A stretch of 43,351 nucleotides of DNA from Amoebidium appalachense (Eukaryota > Ichthyosporea): positions 1 through 43,351 of the forward strand of contig CAVNZM010000037.1 in the NCBI GenBank assembly GCA_963693365.1, read 5' to 3'. Of this stretch, positions 32,601 to 43,351 are shown piece after piece; within the stretch, counting starts at the first letter, position 1, and each line of letters starts with the position of its first letter. A program made the position numbers and the translations under genes. The notes under the pieces are model-generated. The model was not told the origin of the DNA, searched no databases, and worked only from the letters and a program-made list of their open reading frames with translations.

Positions 32601-32957
32601 ATGTCTGCGGTAGGCTACGACGAGGCGTTCGTACGCGAGCGACTGGCCGAGCTCGAGGACGGGGTGTGCGGGGTGCCCACTCGGGCCGGCCGGATTGACG
32701 TGCTGACGAGCACGCAGGTCATCGAGGTGCAGCGTGTGTCGCAGTGGAAGACGGCGATCGGAAACGTGCTCGCATACAGCCACTACTACCCCGACCGCCA
32801 ACCGAGGATCCACCTGTTCGACTATGCGCCGGCAGACGTGTACAGGATTGCCGTGCAAACCATCACGTCGCTCAACATCACGCTTACAACCGAAGAGGAC
32901 ACGTTGCAGCTGATTTGGGGGGACGACGCGGGCAAAGACGTAAAAGACGAAAAATAA
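32601..32957 (+). CDS. PD-(D/E)XK-like protein with Glu-x-Gln active site
   Basis: 118 residues, ATG at 32601. It covers only the nuclease-like domain: YDEAFVRERLAELEDG, GRIDVLTSTQVIEVQRVSQW, NVLAYSHYYP, RIHLFDY, and ends just after LQLIW with a short Lys/Asp tail. The catalytic Lys of Glu-x-Lys is Gln (VIEVQ) and the QxxxY Gln is Asn, so activity is doubtful. It lacks the primase-type tail of 28599-29267. AATAAATAAA follows the stop. It is the most rightward member of this family in the window and the last clearly viral-type gene before the C-run minisatellite. Confidence 0.78.
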   Translation: MSAVGYDEAFVRERLAELEDGVCGVPTRAGRIDVLTSTQVIEVQRVSQWKTAIGNVLAYSHYYPDRQPRIHLFDYAPADVYRIAVQTITSLNITLTTEEDTLQLIWGDDAGKDVKDEK

Positions 32958-33029
32958 ATAAAGAAGCCATGGGCAAAAAGTCAAAGCAGCGCAGAGTTGG
33001 CCAATAAACGGTCAAAGCTAGCGCGAAGT

Positions 33030-34860
<1,831 letters not shown>

Positions 34861-34994
34861 AGGGTCAATGACATGATCGCTATCACCATACCCTTGCTCA
34901 TGAGCGCCCCCCCCCCCCCCCCCCCCCCAAAAAAAACCCTCCTCCCATCTACCCGCACAACCCCAACCCCACATTATATCGTGCACCGGGTAAC

Positions 34995-35388
34995 ATGGAC
35001 GCTGGCGCACCCCTTCCCCCACCCAGCCCATTCGCACCCCCCTCCCCCGATCCGCACGAGCCCGCGCAGCACCCCCGGGCCCTCCCCCATCCTACTGGCC
35101 ATCCTGGCCGGCCTGATCCTCTACGTGCTCTGGGACACGTTCAGCCCACGTGTGCGGCGGCGCCTGGCGGTGCTCAAGTGCCAGCGCGCGTGCCCAATGT
35201 GTGCCAGCTGCGGCAGCTGCGTTCCCCGCCGCAAGTGTGCGCACTGCCCCCGCTGCCACGTGTGCGGTGCCAGCCCCACTCGGTGCGCACAGTGCCCCGC
35301 ATGCACGCGCTGCCCGCCCGAGCAGAAGTGCCCGGCGTGCCCCACGTGTGCGCATGCGCCTGCGGTGGTGATCAAGGAGCGCACTTGA
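34995..35388 (+). CDS. Membrane protein with CPxC-repeat tail, probable frameshift
   Basis: A TATATC box (CATTATATCG) lies ~20 nt before the ATG at 34995, which opens a Pro-rich N-terminus (MDAGAPLPPPSPFAPPSPDP). The sensible continuation is in the next frame: a membrane helix (SPILLAILAGLILYVLWDTF), a basic stretch, then a Cys-rich tail (CPMCASCGSC, CPRCHVCGAS, CAQCPACTRCPP, CPACPTC) ending at 35388. The frame must change in one of the C-runs between 35036 and 35076. Homopolymer sequencing error or a true indel are both possible; an ATG at 34873 in the second frame would avoid the shift but ignores the promoter. The regular CxxC pairs suggest metal binding or disulfides. Function unknown. 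Confidence 0.6.
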
Positions 35389-35424
35389 AGGCTTGGGTGA
35401 GCAGAGATTTTTGTGGCATAGAGT

Positions 35425-35685
35425 ATGGCGTACCGATGGGAGTACAAGCTGAAGGAGGAGCCCGGCAAGGCACCCGTGGTGCAGGCAACTATTGTGCCGA
35501 CCGAGGCCACCACCCGGCGGACGCAGATGGAGCAACGAGTATATGCACAAGAGCTTGCGGAAAAGGGCTATATAGATCTGCCCGATGAGTTGGCGGAGAA
35601 GTGTGGATTCAAGAAGTGGGTGCCCAAGAATCAACGACAGACAGCAATTGTACTGCAGAAGATGATGGAGCCTGAGGATGCATAG
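35425..35685 (+). CDS. Small charged hypothetical protein
   Basis: 86 residues, ATG 35425, 37 nt after the previous stop. Soluble, helical and charged (TRRTQMEQRVYAQELAEKGY, ELAEKCGFKKWVPKNQRQTA). No membrane segment or known domain. Codon use and close spacing match viral-type genes, so it may be the last viral gene before the simple-repeat-rich region. Confidence 0.6.
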   Translation: MAYRWEYKLKEEPGKAPVVQATIVPTEATTRRTQMEQRVYAQELAEKGYIDLPDELAEKCGFKKWVPKNQRQTAIVLQKMMEPEDA

Positions 35686-35723
35686 AGACCTACACAAGCC
35701 AAAGGATGAATGGACTCACACCA

Positions 35724-35792
35724 CAAACATGGAAAATGTAAATGACGAGAGAATCTCCACAAACATGGAAAATGTAAATGACGAGAGAATCT
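35724..35792 (+). repeat. 34-bp tandem duplication
   Basis: CACAAACATGGAAAATGTAA followed by ATGACGAGAGAATCT occurs twice head to tail, directly after the small gene. The stretch from 35686 to 35887 otherwise holds nothing recognisable. Confidence 0.85.
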
Positions 35793-35885
35793 GTTGGGGT
35801 TTAATTTTGATGAGCTGGAGTCTATCTCCCCCCCCCCCTCCCCCTCCCCTACACCGTTCAATGAAAACTTGGTAGCATGTGTATC

Positions 35886-36104
<219 letters not shown>

Positions 36105-36335
36105 CAATGTACGTGCCAGTGTGCTCGTACACAGATTGAAAAGGAGACTTGGGGTATATTAAATGGAGTCTCTCCCGCTACCACGGGCAAATACATTCAA
36201 TAGTCATTACGGAAACTTGGTACTGTTACCGGGCAAATACAATATACATGAAAATTTGGATAAGATTGAAGCAGATCACATTCGAATAAACATTACAGAA
36301 AACTTGGTATGAAAACTTTGTACCACGTCTTTCCT

Positions 36336-36595
36336 CCACCACACCCATCACAAACCCTAAGTAAGATGTGAATGTGGGGCCTACCCGCCGCCACCACCAC
36401 AACTACGTTTCCCCCACCGCACCCACCACAAACCCTAAGTAAGATGTGAATGTGGGGCCTACCCGCCGCCACCACCACAACTACGTTTCCCCCACCGCAC
36501 CCACCACAAACCCTAAGTAAGATGTGAATGTGGGGCCTACCCGCCGCCACCACCACAACTACGTTTCCCCCACCGCACCCACCACAAACCATGTG
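36336..36595 (+). repeat. 78-bp tandem repeat, ~3.3 copies
   Basis: The anchor CAAACCCTAAGTAAGATGTG recurs at 36351, 36429 and 36507, a period of 78, with the rest of the unit (GGGGCCTACCCGCCGCCACC) conserved. The fourth copy breaks off at 36595, seven bases before the stop codon of the JmjC gene. Confidence 0.93.
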
Positions 36596-36599
36596 TGGT

Positions 36600-36941
36600 C
36601 TACCCACTCAAAAGCTCCTCCTCGAACTGCTCAAGCTCCTCCTCGAACTGCTCGATGTCAGCCTTGTACTTCTCTCTCAGCTTTTTCCACTGTGCATGGG
36701 ACACCTGTGGGTTGATAGTTGGGTGTAAGTAGTAGTCCAGCCAGGTGATTTGTTTATGCAAGGCTCAGACATCACTGTATGCCATTACCTCAAACACACC
36801 CACGCACCCACCAATACACCACCATGGCACACACCCACAGGAAACGAACTCCTACGTGTGGACCAGGTCAAGAAAAACTCTGCAAGGACTCAAAAAACCG
36901 TTTTTACGAACCCCTACATGTAATTGTGAATGCTAGGGCAT

Positions 36942-36999
<58 letters not shown>

Positions 37000-39608
37000 G
37001 TGTTTTTTTGTTTGTTGTTTTTTTTGGTTTGTTTTTTTTGGTTTGTTTTTTTTTTGTTTTTTTTTTTTTTTTTTTTTTTTTTTTTGGGGGGGGGGGTACC
37101 TCGAAAACGAGTTCCCTGTCAGTGTAGCCACACGTGCATGCCGGGGGGGGCTTCTTGCCAGCGACCACAAGCCAGTTGACCGTGGCAAAATTTACCGCCT
37201 CGGCCAAGCTGCTACCAGCAGCATACCCAAAGTGGTATGCTCCAGGCAAGGTGCAGATGACCTCACCGGCGTGCTGAACCGTGCGCTGCACGGGGATGCC
37301 CTTCTTCATCAAATAACGGGGGTGGATGAACACAGACTGCCCCACCCAAATGTTAGTCATATGAAAACCCGGGTGGTCGTTTTTGTAAGTGCTTTTTTGG
37401 TTCTTGTTCTTCACGTCTGTGTCTACCACTTGTTCTTCACGTCTGTGTCTACCACTTGTTCTTCACGTCTGTATCTACCACTCCCTCTCTCCCTCTTCTT
37501 GTTCGTCCTCTGTTACTGTGTGTGTGTGGTCGTTTTTTTTTATTGTTTTTTTTTTATTGTTTTTTTTTTTTTTTTTTTTTTTGGTGGGGGGCCTACCTTA
37601 TGCTGTGTGACTTTCTTACAGATACCGGCCCCCCGAAAGCTCAAGTCTCTCGTGGATATCCTCGAGGATAGACGTAACCTGTTCCTCGTACTCTGCACTG
37701 ATCACGAACCAGATTTTCTCTCCTGGCCCACGGACCATGATGTTGACACTCCCAAGTAGAAGGTCTTCTGTGTGGAGCACAATCGGACCCCCAGTCGTGA
37801 CACTGCAAAGAGGCATGGGATTAGTTGGGGCTAAAACAGTAATTACTTCCGACTAGATGTGGCCCAATACATTCCGAAAAGACCGACCCATACACACACC
37901 CAGGATGGTTCTGTGAACATAAGGGGCGTTCTGCAAGCCTGCCTTTTTCCTTTGTTTAATTATTTGTTTTTTTTTTTTTTGGGGGGGGGGGGGGGGCATA
38001 CTTATAGAGCATCGGTGTTGAGATGCCTATACGATCTTTGAATTCTCTTGATACTATTGAGTCAAGCGTCTCCAAGCTGAACATGTAGTCGATTTCTTTC
38101 TTCACCACCTGTCCCTCCTGTTAGTGCCTTCATGTTCACCATTCAACAACACACAGCATGCCTACATATACCCACCACAGTGCATCAACACAACATACAC
38201 TCTCCGCTGCACACCCACGCACGCACGCATGCCTACACAACATACACCCCACGCACGCACGCATCCCTACACAACATACACTCTCCGCACAAACACACGC
38301 ACGCACGCATCCCTACACAACATACACTCTCCGCACAAACACACGCACGCACGCATCCCTACACAACATACACTCTCCGCACAAACACACGCACGCACGC
38401 ATCCCTACACAACATACACTCTCCGCACAAACACACGCACGCACGCATCCCTACACAACATACACTCTCCGCACAAACACACGCACGCACGCATCCCTAC
38501 ACAACATACACTCTCCGCACAAACACACGCACGCACGCATCCCTACACAACATCCACTCTCCGCACAAACACACGCACGCACGCATCCCTACACAACATA
38601 CACTCTCCGCACAAACACACGCACGCACGCATCCCTACACAACATACACTCTCCGCACAAACACACGCACGCACGCATCCCTACACACACGCACACATGC
38701 CTACGCAACATACACTCTCCGCACAAACACACGCACGCACGCATGCACAACATACACTCTCTGCACAAACACACGCACGCACACATGCACAACATACACT
38801 CTCCGCACAAACACACGCACGCACGCATGCACAACATACACTCTCTGCACAAACACACGCACGCACACATGCACAACATACACTCTCCGCACAAACACAC
38901 GCACGCACGCATGCACAACATACACTCTCTGCACAAACACACGCACGCACACATGCACAACATACACTCTCCGCACAAACACACGCACGCACACATGCAC
39001 AACATCACTCTCCGCAAAAACACACACAACATACAAATCTTCGCCGCACACATACGTACCTCACTGGGTGTATGGGTGTTTTTAAGAGGCTTCAGATCTG
39101 TTCCGTAAAGGAACATTGATTTTTCACCATCCGATAGGGAGTCCAACAACCTCCAAAACTCCTCCTCCCCCACCGGATCCCCCTGCCCAATCGTGTTAGC
39201 CCCTGTTCATGGTAACCACATCCTAGTGGTTGCAAATACGCACCTCTGGAATTTGCCCTATGATGTCCTCCCTATAAACGAGGAAGACATCCCTGATGGT
39301 GGTAGCCTCCACCCAAATCCGGGTGTAGGATTTTCTCACTCGTGTGGCCTGAGCAGCCTTTTTCAGCCCCTGCACTACCGGCTCGGGAGGCACGAACTTG
39401 ACGGCACCAGCTGCCCGAAACTCGTGTTCTTTTTCGATTGACAAAACTATCTTCTCCAAGGAGAGCTTTTCTAGATGCATTTGGCGGAGATGTGCTACGG
39501 GTACCTCGTTGAACCCCGCCACCTCCCCAGTCTCAGTGTCTTGTTGTTGCCCCCTGTCCACCTCTCCCGCTTCTTGCTCTGTGTGTGCGTGCGTGTGTGT
39601 GCGTGTGT

Positions 39609-39652
<44 letters not shown>

Positions 39653-39739
39653 GCCGAGTGCATACATGCGTGCAGGTGCCTTCCCGTGGTGTGTGTGTGT
39701 GTGTGTGTGTGTCATGCATGCGTGCAGGTGCCTTCCCGT

Positions 39740-39771
<32 letters not shown>

Positions 39772-39797
39772 ATGCATGCGTGCAGGTGCCTTCCCGT

Positions 39798-39829
<32 letters not shown>

Positions 39830-39855
39830 ATGCATGCGTGCAGGTGCCTTCCCGT

Positions 39856-39887
<32 letters not shown>

Positions 39888-39913
39888 ATGCATGCGTGCA
39901 GGTGCCTTCCCGT

Positions 39914-39945
<32 letters not shown>

Positions 39946-40023
39946 ATGCATGCGTGCAGGTGCCTTCCCGTGGTGTGTGTGTGTGTGTGTGTGTGTCATG
40001 CATGCGTGCAGGTGCCTTCCCGT

Positions 40024-40056
<33 letters not shown>

Positions 40057-40273
40057 GGGGGGAGCCAGGGGGGGGGGGGTTTAGCCGAGTGCATACATGC
40101 GTGCAGGTGCCTTTCCGTGGTGTGTGTGTGTGTGTGTGTGTGTCATGCATGCGTGCAGGTGCCTCCCGTGGTGTGTGTGTGTGTGTGTGTGTGTCATGCA
40201 TGCGTGCAGGTGCCTTCCCGTGGTGTGTGTGTGTGTGTGTGTGTGTCATGCATGCGTGCAGGTGCCTTCCCGT

Positions 40274-40306
<33 letters not shown>

Positions 40307-40521
40307 GGGGGAGCCAGGGGGGGGGGGTTTAGCCGAGTGCATACATGCGTGCAGGTGCCTTTCCGTGGTGTGTGTGTGTGTGTGTGTGTGTCATGCATGC
40401 GTGCAGGTGCCTCCCGTGGTGTGTGTGTGTGTGTGTGTGTGTCATGCATGCGTGCAGGTGCCTTCCCGTGGTGTGTGTGTGTGTGTGTGTGTGTCATGCA
40501 TGCGTGCAGGTGCCTTCCCGT

Positions 40522-40564
<43 letters not shown>

Positions 40565-40634
40565 GGGAGGGGGGGGGGGGGGATGGGGGGTGGGATAGGC
40601 CTAGGTGCATGCATGCGTGCAGGTGCCTTCCCGT

Positions 40635-40674
<40 letters not shown>

Positions 40675-40747
40675 GGGGGAGGGGGGGGGGGGGGGATGGG
40701 GGGTGGGATAGGCCTAGGTGCATGCATGCGTGCAGGTGCCTTCCCGT

Positions 40748-40791
<44 letters not shown>

Positions 40792-41907
40792 GGAGGGGGG
40801 GGGGGGGGGGGATGGGGGTAGGGATAGGCCTAGGTGCATGCATGCGTGCAGGTGCCTTCCCGTGGTGTGTGTGTGGGGGGGGGGGGGGGGGATAAGCCGA
40901 GGTGCATGCATGCGTGCAGGTGTGTGATGGCTTCAATGTGTGGGTGATGGTGGTGTAGGTGGTTGGGTAATTGGGTGGTTGGTTGTGTGTGTGTGGGGGG
41001 GGGGGGGGGGGGGGGGGGGGGTTACCTGGCTGGAAATCCCACTCTCCCCCTTCTCCCTCTCCTCTCCACTCTCCCCCTTCTCCCTCTCCAACCCCCTCTT
41101 CCCCTTCTCCCTCTCCTCTCCACTCTCCCCCTTCTCCCTCTCCTCTCCGCTCTCCCCCTTCTCCCTCTCCAACCCACTCTCCCCCTTCTCCCTCTCCTCT
41201 CCACTCTCCCCCTTCTCCCTCTCCAACCCCCTCTTCCCCTTCTCCCTCTCCTCTCCACTCTCCCCCTTCTCCCTCTCCTCTCCACTCTCCCCCTTCTCCC
41301 TCTCCTCTCCACTCTCCCCCTTCTCCCTCTCCAACCCCCCTCTTCCCCTTCTCCCTCTCCTCTCCACTCTCCCCCTTCTCCCTCTCCAACCCCCTCTTCC
41401 CCTTCTCCCTCTCCTCTCCACTCTCCCCCTTCTCCCTCTCCAACCCCCTCTTCCCCTTCTCCCTCTCCTCTCCACTCTCCCCCTTCTCCCTCTCCTCTCC
41501 ACTCTCCCCCTTCTCCCTCTCCTCTCCACTCTCCCCCTTCTCCCTCTCCAACCCCCTCTTCCCCTTCTCCCTCTCCTCTCCACTCTCCCCCTTCTCCCTC
41601 TCCAACCCCCTCTTCCCCCTCTCCTTCATCATCACTCTTGTGGACCTCCACTTTTGCCCGCTTTTTCGGGTGGTTAATCGTCGGGGCCGGCAGTTTGACA
41701 GCAGGTCTGTCTGGAGGGCTGCGTGCAGCCCCATCCCACCACACTTCCCATCCGAGCCTTTTGAATATCCAAAAAATTTGTTTCTCCCCCGGCAAAGAAC
41801 CCGATGTTGGAAGTAGAGTCCGCTGTGACTAGGGTCGTCGTGGCGCGCTTGGGCGCTGACCCGTTTTTTACTGCTTTCAGTGTGTTAACTCCATGACTGA
41901 ACTCCAT
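36600..41907 (-). CDS. Multi-exon JmjC histone-demethylase-like gene
   Basis: Exons, in minus-strand order: start region ~41640-41907 continuing through an acidic repeat to 41026; 39244-39578; 39060-39182; 38002-38108; 37620/37626-37802; 37100-37336; last exon 36600 to about 36704. Supporting protein pieces: [20 protein letters not shown] and [36 protein letters not shown] (Fe-binding His-x-Glu); [36 protein letters not shown] and [20 protein letters not shown] (second His). Most JmjC oxygenases use Fe(II) and 2-oxoglutarate to demethylate histone lysines; the closest pattern is KDM4/KDM5. Junctions are GT-AG with CTAAC/CTAAT branch sites 12-20 nt before the AG. The 38002/37802 junction keeps phase exactly; the 37620/37336 junction does not, so an indel in the G6 run or a missed piece is likely. 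The stretch 36785-36940 may hold another exon. Confidence 0.82.
36943..37090 (+). repeat. (GT)n, poly-T and G-run inside a JmjC intron
   Basis: (GT)~26 at 36943-36995, then T-rich sequence with a run of ~27 T and a run of ~11 G at 37086-37096. On the gene's strand the intron begins GTAC-C11-A27. A similar T-run/G-run pair sits at 37557-37590. Confidence 0.93.
37397..37475 (+). repeat. 27-bp tandem repeat in a JmjC intron
   Basis: TTGTTCTTCACGTCTGT(G/A)TC plus TACCACT occurs three times head to tail, within the intron between 37337 and 37619. Confidence 0.85.
38190..39010 (+). repeat. 51/48-bp minisatellite filling a JmjC intron
   Basis: CATACACTCTCCGCACAAAC followed by (ACGC)n and ATCCCTACACAA repeats about nine times with a 51-bp period to ~38690. 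It then becomes a 48-bp variant (ACGCATGCACAACATACACT) that alternates CTCCGC and CTCTGC to ~39010. Both periods are multiples of three, hence the long accidental open frames. It lies between exons 39060-39182 and 38002-38108. Confidence 0.93.
39602..40935 (+). repeat. Compound (GT)n / GCATGCGTGCAGGTGCC minisatellite
   Basis: About 20 units of CATGCATGCGTGCAGGTGCC + TTCCCGTG + (GT)8-17. G-runs of 10-49 nt are interspersed, each followed by a (T)TAGCCGAG or ATAGGCCTAG module. It makes up nearly all of the JmjC intron between 41025 and 39579. Confidence 0.93.
41036..41625 (-). repeat. 30-bp GA-rich repeat, probably coding
   Basis: About 19 units; on the minus strand GAGAGGGAGAAGGGGGAGAG and variants with GTTGGAG. 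It encodes Glu/Gly/Arg-rich repeats in any frame ([20 protein letters not shown]). It is continuous with the exon carrying [17 protein letters not shown] and ends at the donor GTAAC-C-run at 41025, so part of the JmjC protein is probably a long charged repeat. Indels between units change frame in this assembly. Confidence 0.8.
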
Positions 41908-42211
41908 GACTTAACTCCATGACTTAACTCCATGTCTGCACCTGGCAGAGACGTGGCTTATATACCCGTGGGGCAGCAGTCTGGAATGTAATCCGGATGC
42001 CAGGCGCTAATCGGATTGGTTACTTTCATTTAGATATCTCTGGGACCAGTGAACCAATCGTTTGCAGTCAAAACACAATTGGCAACATTCCTCAACTATG
42101 CAGATGTGCATGTGGTGATCGAGTGTCAGCATGTGTCTATGTACACGGAACCAATTGTAAAGCTAACATACACATATAGTGGAGTGAGCGTAAGTCTGCA
42201 CTCCAACACCC
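41805..42211. repeat. 407-bp direct duplication, copy 1 (copy 2 at 42512-42918)
   Basis: The copies appear identical with a constant offset of 707. Each holds a TATATAAG promoter (minus strand), CCAAT-type boxes, four tandem CATGGAGTTAAGT-like units that supply successive ATGs, and the first ~34 codons of the JmjC gene. Copy 1 continues into the gene; copy 2 is followed by unrelated sequence and a stop, so it is a dead 5' end. The 300 bp between them (42212-42511) have no recognised feature. Confidence 0.93.
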
Positions 42212-42424
42212 CTACCCAATTGGAGAAGTGTACACACCACTAGAGAAGAGAGAGTGAGTGTGGCTGCTTGCAGGGTAGACCGGGGTGTGCATTCCACTGT
42301 GGTGCGTGCCCCGCCAATGAAGTGGAATACTTGACGTTGATGTCGCAGGCTGCTGCGGATGGAGTTTGTGGAAGCGAAAGTCTCTACTTCACGGAAATAC
42401 GCTCGCGGGTGTAGGGTACAGCCT

Positions 42425-42614
42425 AGAAGTCGGTTTCTGGGCTCCTCCGTTCAAGGCGTCGTAGGGGACGTGAAGTTAGAGGCCGCGGTGTCGTGTCTGG
42501 GCCCATAACCCTGTTGGAAGTAGAGTCCGCTGTGACTAGGGTCGTCGTGGCGCGCTTGGGCGCTGACCCGTTTTTTACTGCTTTCAGTGTGTTAACTCCA
42601 TGACTGAACTCCAT
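42425..42614 (-). pseudogene. Orphan copy of the JmjC first exon
   Basis: The ATG at 42614 opens the same 34 codons as 41907 ([20 protein letters not shown]...). It then leaves the duplicated segment at 42512 and runs ~28 unrelated codons (RPLTSRPLRRLERR) to a stop near 42425. It has an intact promoter and could be transcribed. Confidence 0.6.
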
Positions 42615-42869
42615 GACTTAACTCCATGACTTAACTCCATGTCTGCACCTGGCAGAGACGTGGCTTATATACCCGTGGGGCAGCAGTCTGGAATGTAATC
42701 CGGATGCCAGGCGCTAATCGGATTGGTTACTTTCATTTAGATATCTCTGGGACCAGTGAACCAATCGTTTGCAGTCAAAACACAATTGGCAACATTCCTC
42801 AACTATGCAGATGTGCATGTGGTGATCGAGTGTCAGCATGTGTCTATGTACACGGAACCAATTGTAAAG

Positions 42870-43351
42870 CTAACATACACATATAGTGGAGTGAGCGTAA
42901 GTCTGCACTCCAACACCCGATACTTCAGGTATGTGACTTAAGTCGTGGCTGCCACTGAAAGTGGAAAGTCGACTGAGCATCGCCGCCAAACCATCCGAGT
43001 TTCCATGATAGCTGCCAAGATCGTAAACTCTCCATTGAGGGCCACCCCATTTCAGAATCCAAGCAATAGTCGTATTGATACCCTTGTTGTTTTCGAGTTG
43101 TTGCAACTGATATTTGTTCCTGTGATACAGACGCCCGTCGTTGAGTTCAAACAAGAAGACCGAAACATGATCTGAATCGTTGGGTTTCACAGCGTGTAAT
43201 ATTGGTGCCGTCTTCTTTCTTTGATAACGATTAAAACCCTGTCGTGTGAATAGCTCTTCACCCGTAAAAATGATTGTAGGATCAGTATGTTTCGAGAATA
43301 TGAATGTTGGTGGGTTTGCTTGTATGCTACTCTGGAACGCATCATTGATGA
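42870..43351 (-). CDS. Unknown gene entering from the right edge, 3' end cut by the duplication
   Basis: The minus strand is open from the right edge (no start in the window) through ~155 codons, with good coding character and a lower GC than the viral genes (GEELFTRQGFNRYQRKKTAP, HVSVFLFELNDGRLYHRNKY, TIAWILKWGGPQWRVYDLGS). The last 17 codons before the stop at 42870 lie inside the 407-bp duplicated segment, so the original 3' end was replaced or is an exon ending near 42919 (GAA/GTATCG is a possible donor). No domain recognised. Confidence 0.6.
   Translation of the reverse strand, partial: INDAFQSSIQANPPTFIFSKHTDPTIIFTGEELFTRQGFNRYQRKKTAPILHAVKPNDSDHVSVFLFELNDGRLYHRNKYQLQQLENNKGINTTIAWILKWGGPQWRVYDLGSYHGNSDGLAAMLSRLSTFSGSHDLSHIPEVSGVGVQTYAHSTICVC

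Noticed and set aside
36293-36607. A 104-codon leftward frame with 26-residue repeats
   Set aside because: It is the 78-bp tandem repeat read in one frame; it starts next to the end of the JmjC gene and has no support as a protein.
38124-39119. Three overlapping ~320-codon frames rich in His/Thr
   Set aside because: The 51- and 48-bp repeat periods are multiples of three, which keeps all frames open by chance; the region is an intron of the JmjC gene.
41809-41851. A 43-nt intron near the start of the JmjC gene as a firm feature
   Set aside because: The frame must change between the first codons and the NHPKKRAK exon, and a GT-AG segment of the right length can be drawn a little further downstream. 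It is shorter than usual introns and the donor is poor, so the junction is left open.

Overview
The window reads as the GC-rich genome of a large eukaryotic DNA virus (Nucleocytoviricota-like), or a copy of one integrated in a protist-like host genome, joined on its right side to DNA that looks cellular. The viral reading rests on tightly packed, mostly intronless genes for: a poxvirus A22-like RuvC resolvase, a D10-like Nudix protein, a D5-like SF3 primase-helicase, an A16/G9/J5-like cysteine-rich membrane protein, an aquaporin, and a large set of Bro-N, KilA-N, MSV199 and T5orf172 proteins. The cellular reading rests on a multi-exon JmjC gene at 36.6-41.9 kb whose introns are filled with simple repeats.

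Layout. 1-4.6 kb: a leftward run of six genes (virion-like protein cut by the window edge, cysteine-rich membrane protein, aquaporin, a possible ART-fold protein, two small unknowns). 4.75-5.9 kb: an MSV199 gene that makes sense only with a 165-nt spliceosomal-type intron. 6.0-8.7 kb: small membrane proteins, a coiled-coil protein, an N-myristoylation-motif protein and the Nudix enzyme. 9.1-15.9 kb: a Bro-N protein, a large acidic unknown, a row of small secreted or membrane proteins, and a second virion-like protein with a frameshift. 15.9-20.8 kb: a 64-bp tandem array, a KilA-N/T5orf172 gene, RuvC and another Bro-N gene; both regulator genes have a frame break that a short intron would repair. 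21.1-26.4 kb: a possible cysteine protease, a secreted protein, and a Bro cluster reshuffled by recent duplications. 26.4-33.0 kb: a replication-like module with three tandem ~700-bp copies of a degenerate PD-(D/E)XK gene, an intact nuclease fused to the C-terminal domain of the neighbouring primase-helicase, the primase-helicase itself, and a cluster of TGAACCAC iterons. 33.0-35.0 kb: a minisatellite with C-runs of up to 254 nt. 35.0-35.7 kb: two small genes. 35.7-43.35 kb: microsatellites, the JmjC gene on the minus strand, a 407-bp direct duplication of its promoter and first exon, and an unknown gene running off the right edge.

Regulation. Many genes carry a TATAAAAG-type box 34-45 nt before the ATG, most clearly the Bro-N/MSV199 regulators. 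CCAAT boxes occur upstream of the Nudix and JmjC genes. With the candidate introns, this suggests expression by nuclear RNA polymerase II and the spliceosome. Functions are inferred from motifs read by eye; no database search was possible.
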